Positions 22,085 to 32,165 of a stretch of 64,000 nucleotides of DNA are shown here, piece after piece. This DNA is from Hsuehochloa calcarea (taxonomy: Eukaryota; Streptophyta; Magnoliopsida; Poales; Poaceae). The stretch lies in NCBI GenBank assembly GCA_036346395.1, contig CM070601.1:11839763-11903762 (forward strand), read 5' to 3'. The position numbers were made by a program, and so were the translations under genes. Numbering within the stretch: position 1 is the stretch's first letter; each line of letters starts with the position of its first letter. The notes beneath the pieces are model-generated. The model was not told the origin of the DNA, ran no database searches, and was given only the letters and a program-made list of their open reading frames with translations.

Positions 22085-23879
22085 AAAAAATTTGCTCCAA
22101 TGAATTCATGCATGATTCGAAGGTCGATCCATCCATTGCGAGTATAGTTCTTGCTCTTTTATCTTTCCTTAGTTTGTTTTACTTTTTGCCCACCTTTTTT
22201 CTTTCTTTGAGTGGCCATCAGGCTATAGCTGGTGTTTGACTGTTTGTTGTGTATGACAGATCGATTACATGTGCATTATACTATATAGATGTATAATTGA
22301 ATTGCTCGATTTTACTATAAAATCTGAAATCTCAAGCTAATTCGAACGTTTTGTCCGTACATACATACCCCATATCATGACACGTATCAATACAAAGAAA
22401 TAATTGATTTATTCTACCACGGGTGATGAGACCGAAAGAGTGCAATAAGAGTAACCAGGTCATGTAATATCTTCTTCTCCGATACGCCGTACAAGTAGGT
22501 GCGTCCTGAAAATGATACCACTCTGTCCCGCCGAGATGAAGTCACAGTAGTTCTTGGGCCGTCTGCCTCACAGTACACAGCGCCAGAGGAGACTGACCGC
22601 CACGTAGGATAATGATCGCTGCCGTTGCTTGGACCGAGGCAATACGGTTTTGCATGCACGCGTGTATCTACGCCTTCGGCCGGCCTTCCTACCGAATCAT
22701 ATTGTCTTCTCGACAAGAATACGCCTTTTCTACACTGAAAGCGATGGGACTGGGTGAGGTAACGCCACGTGTGCATCGCGCGCGACATGGACCAGTTCGT
22801 GAGGCTTGCATACGTTCCATGCGGCACACCGCACACACAGTGTCTCCGGACTTGACCCGTTCCGAAGGCCAATGGGGGAGAGGAGCGTGTGGACGCAAGG
22901 AACCAGTGCGAGATTCTCTTTCTCCCTGTCACGTTGCAAATACGAAATAATAAAAAAACTCCTTAAGTACCATTTGATCATAGTCTTATCAGTCTTGGGG
23001 CACATAGTCATTTGGCTATGGCATTGTATATTAGTCACGCTTAAGCATGTCTATTATCTCTTGCAAAAGTGATCGGAGACTACGAGCTCACGACAAAAGA
23101 GACAAGTTGACTGTCGCGAGAGAATCGGTTTCGTAGAAGCTTCCTTGTCATGCCCTTGAGGAGCACTGATCGGGGGACCTTTCAGCGATGTGCCCTACAA
23201 AAGATTTTCATTGACGCGTTATTGTTATCTTCTCAAAACTTAAAATATTCTTGGCTTTTCTTCACATTGTTCAATTCTTTAGTTTGCTGTACCACCCAAG
23301 CACTGGCGGTCGGCGGAGCTACTAAGGAGCCAAAGAGGGTTATAGCCTCCCCTTCAGTACTCCATAAATCCAGTTGTTACTTGTTAATTCTTCTTGAAGA
23401 AGCTAGCAGTCGACTTGAAATTTGCTCATCTCTTCTTATGATCAGATCTTCTTTCTTTCTAGTGGCATAAAGATGCCCCCTCAAGTCATAAGCTTTTATG
23501 GCCCTATGGCGACTTGTAGTAACTATAGTAAATTTGGTGTAATCTACAACTCAAGAGAGTCTCAAACATAACTTTCAAGCTACTCAAAGGTTTACTGCAT
23601 TTCGTTTTCTTAAATTCCATTCCATGGTTTATCTCGAAGAACAGCACTGCATGTTCAACATTTCAGACATTGCTTTCATTTTGTTGGGCGTAAGTTTAAT
23701 TTGTCTTAGTCTAGGCAAAACCATCGGTGATATGCTACTCGTTGGTTGTTAATTTACTATTTACTGCCACCACACATGGCCACTTCTTTGTGGTCATGGG
23801 AAACATCGGACATTTTGCCCTATTTAGCACAGTTGACGTTGGTATTAGCAAAGCCGCTCAGGCGGTGTAATGTCATTTT
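22085..23879. other. MYB 3' flank and unassigned intergenic DNA
   Basis: The first 200-250 bp probably contain the 3' UTR of the MYB gene. Beyond that I see no gene, RNA or transposon signature that I can defend. The ORFs in 22414-22950 are short, overlap on both strands and look random. Confidence 0.4.
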
Positions 23880-25640
23880 TGGCACCATGGATCTCCTGGT
23901 GAGCGACACTTGTCCTACATTGGTCGTCCAGTGCATCGTAGCCACCTTGTCCGTGCCCCCTGGACGGCCCTCCACGCACCACATGGCTACTGCGTGCATC
24001 CCGCGCCCGGTCGCCCCTTCGTCTGTGCCCACCCCCGGCCCGGGCGGCCCTTCACACGCCACGTGGCCGCCAGCTGCACGTCCTGCGCCTGACCACCCCG
24101 ATGACATGCTCCCCTGGCCCGGATGGCCCTGTGCCACGTGTGTCGAACCCGGATTTCACCAATCCAAATTCTCTGTGAAAACATTGTGCTATTCTCTAAA
24201 TCAGTAGATAACACTTACAGATACATCACTGAATCATTCATACATGATGTAAACTAAACCAAATATTATATTACAGACATTAGAGTCACATAGACAGCAT
24301 CGGGTCGAGTTTTACATTAAAGACCGAGTAGGCCTAAATGATTACATTACAAAGGTAGCAAAAGCATTAGCGGAAGCAAAAGGATAGAGTGCATCTCTCC
24401 ACAGGTAAGCGATTAGGGAAATGGCGGTGGGGAACTTGCGGTAGGAGGCGAAGGAGGACGACGATGAAGGGGTCAGCCAGGACTAAAGGAGAAGAGGCAT
24501 TGCGGTGGCTCCTGTGACACGAAACTGAAATCGAGTGAGGGCATTGCTTCAAGGAGCTCTGGGGCACGAAAATTGACGAGGGTAGAAGAGGGGGCTGCTC
24601 TGGTGCGGCGAGAACTGAAAGGAAGCGCGCGGTGGCTCGAACTCAGAGCTCGGGGCTTCGGCAAACCACAACAACACAAAAGAGAGTGGGGAGTTGTGTG
24701 GGAAGGAGGTGAAAGGGGGGCTGCTCAGGGCTCTTTATAGTCGAAGGGGAGTGAATGAAGAGCCGTTGGAGACTCGGAGGCACGTGGGTTCCCGAGGCAA
24801 TCGTGGGAGCTCTTGTCGGAGAGGACAGGGGCGTAGGCGGGTGCAGTGCTGGGAGGTGATGGAAGCGATGACTCGAGCGGGCCAGAGCAGGTGGTGGAGG
24901 AGACACAACAGGTTGGCACAGGCGCACGCGTGCGCAACGCATCGCACGGGTGTTGAGGCGGCGGTGAAAGAGGCGACAAGACGGGGCGGTGAGCAGCTCT
25001 AGCGCGGCCACGGCGTGGGCACAGGGAAGTGGGGCAGAGCGGACGTCGTGGCGACAGAGGCGGTGACTTCAGGGGCCAAGCAGGTGGCCAAGGCGACACA
25101 AGCAGGTGGGCAGTCCGGTCCATGAGACGGGACGAGGCACGAGAGGGCGTCGGAGTCAAAGGGGGCATGTGCGGTGGCAGGGCGCCGGACGCTACACGGG
25201 GCGTGCTCGGGGGCTGAGCCAGGAGAAAAGAAGGGGGCAGGGGAGGAGCTGGGCCAGGCTAGCCGAAAAAGGGAGGGGGCCAAGAAGAGGTGGGCTAAGC
25301 CCAGGAGGAAAGATGGGTCGGCCCAAGGGGGAGAGAAAATGGGCTGAGCCCAAGGAGATGGGTTTGAATTGGAGGTAAAAGCTTGAGATTTTGAAAATAC
25401 AACTTAAGTTGAGATAAGTTTTTGAAACCTACCGACAAAAGTAATTACTATTTATAATCCAAAAATGGATTGTTACAACGTGTCTCGTGCCTGGTCACCC
25501 CGTTGTCGTGCCCCTGGCACAGACAGCTCTGCACGCGCCATGTGGCGCTCCCATTGTCCCCAGGGCCGGATTTCAGCAGACCGCCCTACAACATTGCACC
25601 GCCCTACGACTAGGGCACATGTGCGTTCTGTCAAAAGCAT
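23880..25640. repeat. GC-rich imperfect minisatellite split by a solo LTR
   Basis: On both sides of the solo LTR (23880-24140 and 25478-25640) a loosely repeated unit recurs. Each copy has a CCCCTGG or GGACGGCCC block followed by a CACGTGGC-like core. The cores are CACCACATGGC (about 23978), ACGCCACGTGGC (about 24056), GTGCCACGTG (24131) and CGCGCCATGTGGC (about 25533). Spacing is roughly 75-80 bp and copies are diverged. The solo LTR inserted exactly in one of the CACGTG cores. Confidence 0.55.
24141..25477 (-). mobile_element. Solo LTR of a chromovirus related to the 7474-19720 element
   Basis: Read on the minus strand it starts TGTAACAATCC and ends GAAATCCGGGTTCGACA. It is flanked by the direct 5-bp duplication ACGTG (24136-24140 and 25478-25482). 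The last ~280 bp resemble the ends of the LTRs of the complete element (ACATCA...AAAACTTGACC-type text and AATCAGTAGATAACACT). At 1337 bp it is about half their length, so it is a relative and not a recent copy. No internal sequence remains, which fits LTR-LTR recombination. The ORFs around 24694-25378 are artefacts of its GC-rich, low-complexity middle. Confidence 0.9.
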
Positions 25641-25953
25641 CATATGTCCCCTCATCTTAGTTAGTTAGTGGTAATTTACCTGTAGTTTGTAAGTGGTAAG
25701 TAAACTAGTGGTAATTAAGCATTTGTAATTATATACTCGCAGTTAATTAGTTGTAATTAATTAGTCACAATTAATGAGTGGAAATGTACTATTAATTAAT
25801 TAGTCATAATTAATATATCGTAATTAAATTTGGCATAGTTTATTAGTGCTAATTACATTAGTGCAAATTAAGTAGTCGAATTTACGTGACCATAATTAAT
25901 TTGTTGGTAAGTAATGACTTGTAGTTAAGTAGTGATAATTAAATAAACGTATT
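25641..25953. repeat. Degenerate TAATTA-rich repeat tract
   Basis: The sequence is almost entirely short variants of AGTGGTAATTA, TTAGTTGTAATTAATTAG and AGTCATAATTAAT, with an irregular period of about 10-20 bp and no clear head-to-tail unit. No coding potential is seen. Confidence 0.6.
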
Positions 25954-27330
25954 TGTCAATGATTTAGTATCAATCTTACGAATGAATATTTGGGGGTCTC
26001 GTAGAATTAGAATCACGCAAAGAAAGACATAAGGATTTAGACAGGTTCATACCTTCTCCTTATAGAATAACAACCCTACTCCTATGTGGATGTATTGACT
26101 TATGCTTCTTTACAATCAGGAAGAAAACTAATGTCTAATGTCCTCTCCCAATCTCTCCCAATATCCACTGACTCTTACCTTTATATAGTGCAAGAAGGGG
26201 TGACATTTACTCCAGGCCAAAGAGGCATCTTAACGCTTGATAAAATGCGTACGTTAATAGAGGTTATTGTCAGGGAAATAACACCCCACGTCGCTTGGCA
26301 GTTATCATTGGAGACAAAGGCGTAGTTCATGTAGTTATCCCAGAGCATAATGCCATATATTAACTACTCTGTATTGATCACAGTGCATAAGAGTCCTTAA
26401 TTGATTGGGCCTGCATGTTTGTAGGCTTTATCGATTATAGGGTGCTCTTTAATTGATCTGATCATCGATAGACTTACAACCATAGACTGGTCATTGAGAG
26501 GCTTACGACCATGAGGTGGTGGTAGAAGCACTTACGACCATAAACTGGTCGTAGAAAGGCTTACGACCATGAAGTGGTCGTAGAACATCCTACGACCATA
26601 CATAGTGGTCGTAGGATGGTTTCCAACCGATTATCTTAAACTTCACCCTTATATGCGATAAGGAGTATACCTGTCGACGATCAAATCACCGATCTTATGA
26701 ATATATGAATGAAAAGAGGAAAATGACACGTATCTTCTAGAAAGTAGTGAGACTGCTCTTTATTGCTTTGAACTGGCTATTACAATGAGTGTATATAACT
26801 TAGACTAAAGACTAATTTGGGAGTTACAAGGCTCTTTCAAGAGTGTCTCCCAAATGATCTTCATTGTTCCGGCCTCCTCAACTTCAGTTCGCATTCCTCC
26901 TTATGTAGTTGATGAAGGGTTGGCAGTTGTCTCTGGAGGAGACGCCTGTTCGGGAAGCAACGCGTCTGGTTGAAGAGAGCCGTCAGTTGTTAATGTGTCA
27001 ACTGCCGTACGATTATATGTCAGTGAGCCATTAACCGTATTTCTTTGTCTTAGAGTTACGTATCGTCGCGGGGTATGAGATATAAAACACATGTCCCATT
27101 CTTCACACGGTAGGGGATATATCTGATACTAGGTCCAGATATCAGTTTAAGGTTTTGAGAGCTTTTGACTGGTCGGGGACAAGGTTGAGAACCTTCTCCG
27201 ACCAGGTTAGATATTGAGTAACCTCTGGAATCCTCACGACCAGTGATGTCGTTAGCCTTAGAGGTTACTTCCACGAAGACGTATGGTCCCTTATTTATTA
27301 AATAATAAATAGAGGTTTTAATCCTCATCA
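25954..27330 (-). repeat. 3' LTR of a minus-strand Tat-type gypsy element
   Basis: On the minus strand it begins TGATGAGGATTAAAACC and ends CCCCCAAATATTCATTCG...ATTGACA. The same start and end themes occur in the solo LTR at 39199-40002 (TGACGAGGATC start, GAGACCCCCCGAATCAAATA near the end). Internally it has the same GGTCGTAAG/CTACGACC inverted-motif cluster (26480-26620). On the right it abuts a G-rich polypurine tract, so it is the 3' LTR of an element whose interior extends to the right. No matching target duplication is available because the other LTR is missing. Confidence 0.75.
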
Positions 27331-27342
27331 GCTACCCCCCGA
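27331..27342 (-). other. Polypurine tract of the Tat-type element
   Basis: Read on the minus strand, GATCGGGGGGTAGC directly precedes the LTR start TGATGAGG. This fixes the orientation of the element as minus. Confidence 0.65.
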
Positions 27343-27355
27343 TCTTTAAATGAAT

Positions 27356-28706
27356 TGGTCGTCTGAAGGGTTACGGGTAAGCGCTACGATAGCACAAAAA
27401 AAATTACCGCGCAACCAAGGAACCTCCGTAACAACACCTCCGAGGTATCCACACATACAGGGTAGGAACACCGCGCGCTGGTGTGCTAACACCGGCAACG
27501 TGGTTGAGGATGGCGTGGCTATTAGGGTTTCGGGAATTCTTCAAAAACCATCCTTCACCCTATGCCACCGCCTCTCTTTATATAGGCATCCATGATGGGT
27601 CTCTTACTCGAGGCCCATTAGGAACTTATATCCTATACGAATTCGGATCACCATCCAAATCAAATCCCCAGCCTCTTAAGTGTGCGACCCTACAGGTTTT
27701 TGTGCGATTGGTTGTGACTCGGAAACTCTTTTCCGACCACTAGTCTTCAGCGGCACCTAGCAGCACGTGACGATTCCCAAGTACACAAAGAATATATCGG
27801 ACGAACCTTAACGTAATATGATCTATGATCAGGTCCTCATCACTTACGATCAGTTCGTATCTCTATCGACCGATCACCAGGATTACGTTCGATCGCCTCT
27901 CGACGGATCACATCTCCATACGACCAGTCCGTAACTGATCGAACTAAGTGACCTACTCACGCATTCTCTCTTTGCCTCACGATGTCTGGTTGAACTCCAG
28001 GTGAGATATGGTGTCATCCATGGACTGTTCAATACTTTCTCGATCGAGTGTCGGATAACTTCATCTGGTCGACACTTCGACCACTAGTGGCATGGCCATG
28101 CACTTTCTTTATCCGATCACCACGAGGGGCCCAGAGACATCACTCCTGTTATGCAAGGAGGGACAAATCCCATCTCGACCAGTCACATCCCTCCGTATGT
28201 TTCATACCATACCCAAAAGCTACCTTTATAACTACCCAGTTACGGAGTAGCGTTTGGTAACCCCTAAGAGTGCTATTACACATGTAGGGAACCATGCTGT
28301 TCTCAGGTCTAAGGATTATACATTATTATTACTTGAGACCAACTAATGACACATAGATTCATAATAATCTCAATAGTGTCTCAATGATGGGTCTATCTAG
28401 CTCCATATTCTCTAACATGTGTTCTCATTACTGATTCGATATCTCTATATCTATGACCGGTGAAACATGACCATCAATCAATACATGTGCTGGTCACAGA
28501 GTCACGGTTGTCCCGACCAGTGACATTCGACCAGGGATACATTTAGAATGATATCATATAAGTTAATGAGTTTCACCAACAAGTCACATACTCATTGATC
28601 TATAACTGATGATTCATTCAAGGAACAAGATAACATATTATCCAATATCATGAACATAAGGAAATACAATCATCTTTATGATTGCCTCTAGGGCATATTT
28701 CCAACA
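27356..28706 (-). mobile_element. Copia LTR (Angela/BARE-like), minus strand
   Basis: The minus-strand sequence opens with TGTTGGAAATATGCCCTAGA, the well-known start of Angela/BARE-type Copia LTRs. It runs through typical LTR text to GTGTTAGCACACCAGCGCGC and TGTGTGGATACCTCGG near its 3' part. GCCTATATAAAGAG lies about 27567-27580 on the minus strand as a TATA region. Internal genes are absent, so it is a solo LTR or an LTR fragment. A target duplication was not found: GTATA follows the right end but the left end is not sharply defined. Confidence 0.75.
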
Positions 28707-28719
28707 GTATAGACGCTTA

Positions 28720-29745
28720 CTCCCGATGCAATCGTATCGGGCAGACCCCTCATTAAATGTCGTGGTATTCAAGGCGGTCCGTATTCATTTTTAAAGTTGA
28801 AAATTGCCTTGGAAGTTGAAGGAACTCTTGGTCCGCTGGTCAAAAAGGGATTTTTGTCCGTTGGATTTTCCCTAGAAACGGTTACAGTGTTGTCGCTATA
28901 AAAGGCCCCTTAGCACCGGGTGTTAGGGTTTCTACGCCTTTTGCTTTCCTCTTAATCTTCCAAGAAACCATCTCCGATCACCTTTGAATTCTTCACCCGA
29001 AAGAAATCACCATGTCGGATCTTATTACCAACTGGTCAATCTCCGATCTGAGCGAGAAGAAACTTGAAGGTCTGGGAAACATTGGGCTATTACCCAACAG
29101 AAATATGATCGCGTGGAGATCAGCATTTGGGGAACATTCTCCAAGTGGTGAGGATGGAGAAATTCCTATTTTTCTCGCATATATCGAATGCGGCTTCAGA
29201 CTTCTGTTCACTCCTTTCTTTCTCAAGTTTTGGAGTATTATGGAGTTGAACTGATCAATCTGGCCCCCAACGCCATAGCCAACCTCAACATCTTCGTTTA
29301 ACTATGCGAAGCGTACCTGGGAATTCCAGCAACCCTGGACCTCTTCAGGTACTACTACAGATTGGTGAATGCGAAGAAGACGACCGGTACACCCAGAGAG
29401 TGTACCTTGCGTCTCCATGACCGGAAGGCTGAGGAGTACATTCCAATGTACTCCAAGTCTTCATGGTCGTCATGGAAGAAGAGTTAGTTTTACATGAAGA
29501 TCACACAAGGCGATGGCCTTTTTTACAGCGGTAAAAAGGCTATCGAGATACCGCAATGGCGTTCCTCCTCGAAGAAGGAGGGGAAAATTGAGAGATGGGT
29601 TGAAGCCATCCATCTCTCGAGTGTCAGGGGTTTGACATCCTGGCACGTGGCGAGGGACTTCTCTATGCAGAGAATCAGTCCTTTGAAGGCCAGAGCTCAC
29701 TTGATGCTCTGGTATATTGGTCGTGACGATACAACCAAGGATTCT
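28720..29745 (+). pseudogene. Antisense extra ORF with Transposase_28-like domain
   Basis: A reading frame starts at 29012 (MSDLITNWSISDLSEKKLEG). With two or more frameshifts and a stop it continues as LEYYGVELINLAPNAIANLNIFV, LCEAYLGIPATLDLFRYYY, then WHVARDFSMQRISPLKARAH (to about 29745). This is the pattern of the plant family annotated as putative gypsy-type transposon (Transposase_28). It lies antisense to the neighbouring RT/RNase H and between it and the 3' LTR, a place where Tat-lineage elements are known to carry extra ORFs. The function of these proteins is not known. The 28720-29011 part includes CTATAAAAGGCC (28887-28898), a possible promoter on the plus strand. Confidence 0.65.
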
Positions 29746-30960
29746 AGGGTAGAAGACGCTTGGAGGAGGGTGCTCAGCAGAGCTAGCCAGCTTTGCGAGC
29801 TTGTCACCTACCTCATTGTCACCTCTTGGGATAGTTTCGATGGTGATGCTGAGGAAGTGATTGGCTGCCGCACGCACTACTGTTAGGTATCTGGCCATTT
29901 CAGGGTCCCTGGTCGTGAATGATTTGTCGAAGTGTCCCTCCTTCCATGAGACAGGAGTCGCTTTTGACAATTATACGCTTCAACCCCAATTCCTTTGCTT
30001 TGCGGAGGCCCAACAGCAAGGCTTTGTACTCTGAGGGGTATTTTGTTGTTGGAAAGTTGAGGCGGGCGGCATGTGACACACTTCGCTCGTCCGGGGTGAT
30101 AAGGATGGCCATCGTGTTGGCCCTCGCGGCGCACCAAGATCCGTCGATGTAGATTGTCCACGAGGCCTCGATCCCGGTTGGTGGTTCTTTGAGTTGGGGT
30201 GTCCACTTGGCAACGACGTCGGCAAGGGTCGTGACTTGATGGTTGTGCGTGCCGCGAAGGTGAGGTCGAAGGGTGCCATCTTTGGCCACCCACTTGCCTA
30301 TTCGGCCCGAGGTGTCCTTGTTCCATAGCATCTGTGCTAGCGGGTAGGACATCAGGACTGTGATGGCGTGCGCTACAAAGTAATGTCATAGCTTGTGTGA
30401 GGCTATGAGCAGGGCGTATGCCAGCTTTTTTGATTCTGTGTATCTGATCTTGGCCCCTTGGAGGGCCTCCAAGACGTAATACACCGGACGTTGTCCGTTA
30501 TTTTCTTGGACAAGGAGGCAGCAAGGCACAATAGGAGGTCCGTGTTGGGCTTCGGGCTGGTGTGGCTTGATAGTTGGATGAGGTATTGCTTTAGCTCGTC
30601 GAACGCCCTCTAGTAGTCTTCGTCCATCGAAACGGTTTTGCTCCCAAGAGTGTCTTGAAAAAGGGCAGGGCCTACTCTGCAGAGCGGGACAAGAATCGAC
30701 TAAGGGCTGCGAGGCATCCCTCAGTCTCTGCTCCTCTCGGGTGCTGCGAGGGGGGGCCCATTTCTTGGTTGGATTTTCTTTTTTTGCGGTTGGCCTCGAT
30801 ACCTTTTTCGGATACGAGGAACCCCAGGAGCTAGCCCGCCTTTATGCCGAAGGCACATTTTTTAGGGTTGAGTTTGATCTCCTCCGTCTAAAGGTTGGCA
30901 AAGGTTTCTTGCAGGTCCTCCATGTGGGAAGCTACGAGATTGGATTCCGCTCCTTCTTGT
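29746..30960 (-). pseudogene. Tat-lineage RT/RNase H fragment
   Basis: On the minus strand the order is: RT end (HMEDLQETFANL, LNPKKCAFGIKAG, LLGFLVSEKGIEAN), connection (GCLAALSRFLSRSAE, ALPFFKTLLGAKPF), RNase H (VQENNGQRPVYYVLEALQGAK, then RIGKWVAKD), and a second RNase H-like domain (WTIYIDGSWCAARANT, YKALLLGLRKAKELGLKRIIVKSDS, HFDKSFTTRDPEMARY, IPRGDNEVGDKLAKLASSA). The extra RNase H is characteristic of Tat-lineage gypsy elements. Stops and frameshifts are numerous. RT is truncated on its N-terminal side near 30960, and integrase is missing on the other side. Confidence 0.85.
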
Positions 30961-31527
30961 GCATCTCGGTTTTCCCTCTTGCTTACTCTTCTCTGTTGTG
31001 AGGGTTGGACTTGCGCTGATTGGAGGTGAGAACCAGTCGGCTTTGGCTTAATCTTGAGTGGAAGAAGGCTTTCCGTTTTGGTCATTGGTGCTCCGTTGGT
31101 GCATTCGGCCAGTGCATCTAGACTATTGTTCTTGTGCGACATCCCCTGTACCTCATCTTCGCACACTGGTGTGCCCCTAGTTTGTGACTTTGGTATTGTA
31201 TCTCCGTCAACCTATTGTGCTTATGTTTACTCTTATATTACCACTTTACCACCTAGTCCCCCATACCTCCATCCATACTTCTCTCTCCATCCTCCTGCGC
31301 CTAACAGACGTCACCTAATTCCACTTCACATGTTCTCTCTCTCTCTCTCTCATGTGCTCGTCTGTTCTCCCTCCCATCACTTCATTCCTCCAACCTCTTT
31401 CTCCAAAATACACCGATCAAATCTCAAAAATCAAGCAATGTATGATTTTTTTTATTCCCCATCCTCCGGTCTACATAAACATCCATTCAAATTTGACATG
31501 TACGTGTGATTGAGGAGTTTTGATTTG
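30961..31527. other. Unassigned DNA left of the CACTA element
   Basis: No gene is recognised. A (CT)n microsatellite is at about 31332-31351. The right border is the CACTA target site TTG (31525-31527). Confidence 0.4.
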
Positions 31528-31539
31528 CACTACTACAGA

Positions 31540-31920
31540 AAGGTACATCACAGACGGTTAGGAACAGTCATCACAGACTGTTTTTGAACCGTCTGAATTT
31601 TTATGTATGTGATAGCAGTTGGTTATCACAGACGGTTCAAAAACCGTCTGTGATAAGGCTCAACAGAGACGATTTTTAGTTGAAATCGTATGTGAAGGGA
31701 CACTATCACAGATGGTTTCAAACAAGAACCGTCTGTGATATGTAGTGTATCACAGACGGTTCTATTTACAAATCGTCTGTGATATGTCGGATATCACAGA
31801 CGGTTTGTAAATAGAACCGTCTGTGATATAAGCGTATCACAGACGGTTCTTGGTTGAAACCGTATGTGATAGTGCCCCTTCACAGATGGTTTCGACCAAA
31901 AACTGTCTTTGATAGTTCAT
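31540..31920. repeat. CACTA left subterminal repeats
   Basis: Many copies of ATCACAGACGGTT and its reverse complement are present, often paired as hairpins. A large near-palindrome at about 31750-31835 has arms containing ATCACAGACGG and GTTCTATTTACAAA/TTTGTAAATAGAAC. In En/Spm elements such repeats bind the TNPA-type protein. Confidence 0.9.
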
Positions 31921-32165
31921 TTATATCTAATTATTTTTTATTATTCTCGGCTAGCCTCAGGAATTGCTAGCCATGCCCTCTGAAAACTAGCAAGCTTGTA
32001 GAAGCAGATACACCACAAAGATGAATCAATTGTTGACACAACTCAAAGTGATCATTTAAAACTCAAAATCAATTACAAAAGATTATGATCAAGTATATAT
32101 TTTCGCTAGATTTACATTTGAATTACAACTACTCAAAATGATCAATTAGAATTGAATCAATATTT

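Noticed and set aside
24643..25378. GC-rich ORFs up to 147 aa on both strands
   Set aside because: They lie wholly inside the solo LTR with a confirmed 5-bp target duplication and show low-complexity Arg/Gly or Pro/Ser text.
27331..28711. Copia LTR at 27356-28706 as a clean solo LTR with target duplication
   Set aside because: GTATA follows the right end but no matching copy was found at the left. Hence only an LTR or LTR fragment is claimed.
31540..31920. Regularly spaced short repeats that could suggest a CRISPR-like array
   Set aside because: The repeats are inverted as well as direct, spacers are not uniform, and the position next to a CACTACTACA terminus identifies them as CACTA subterminal repeats.
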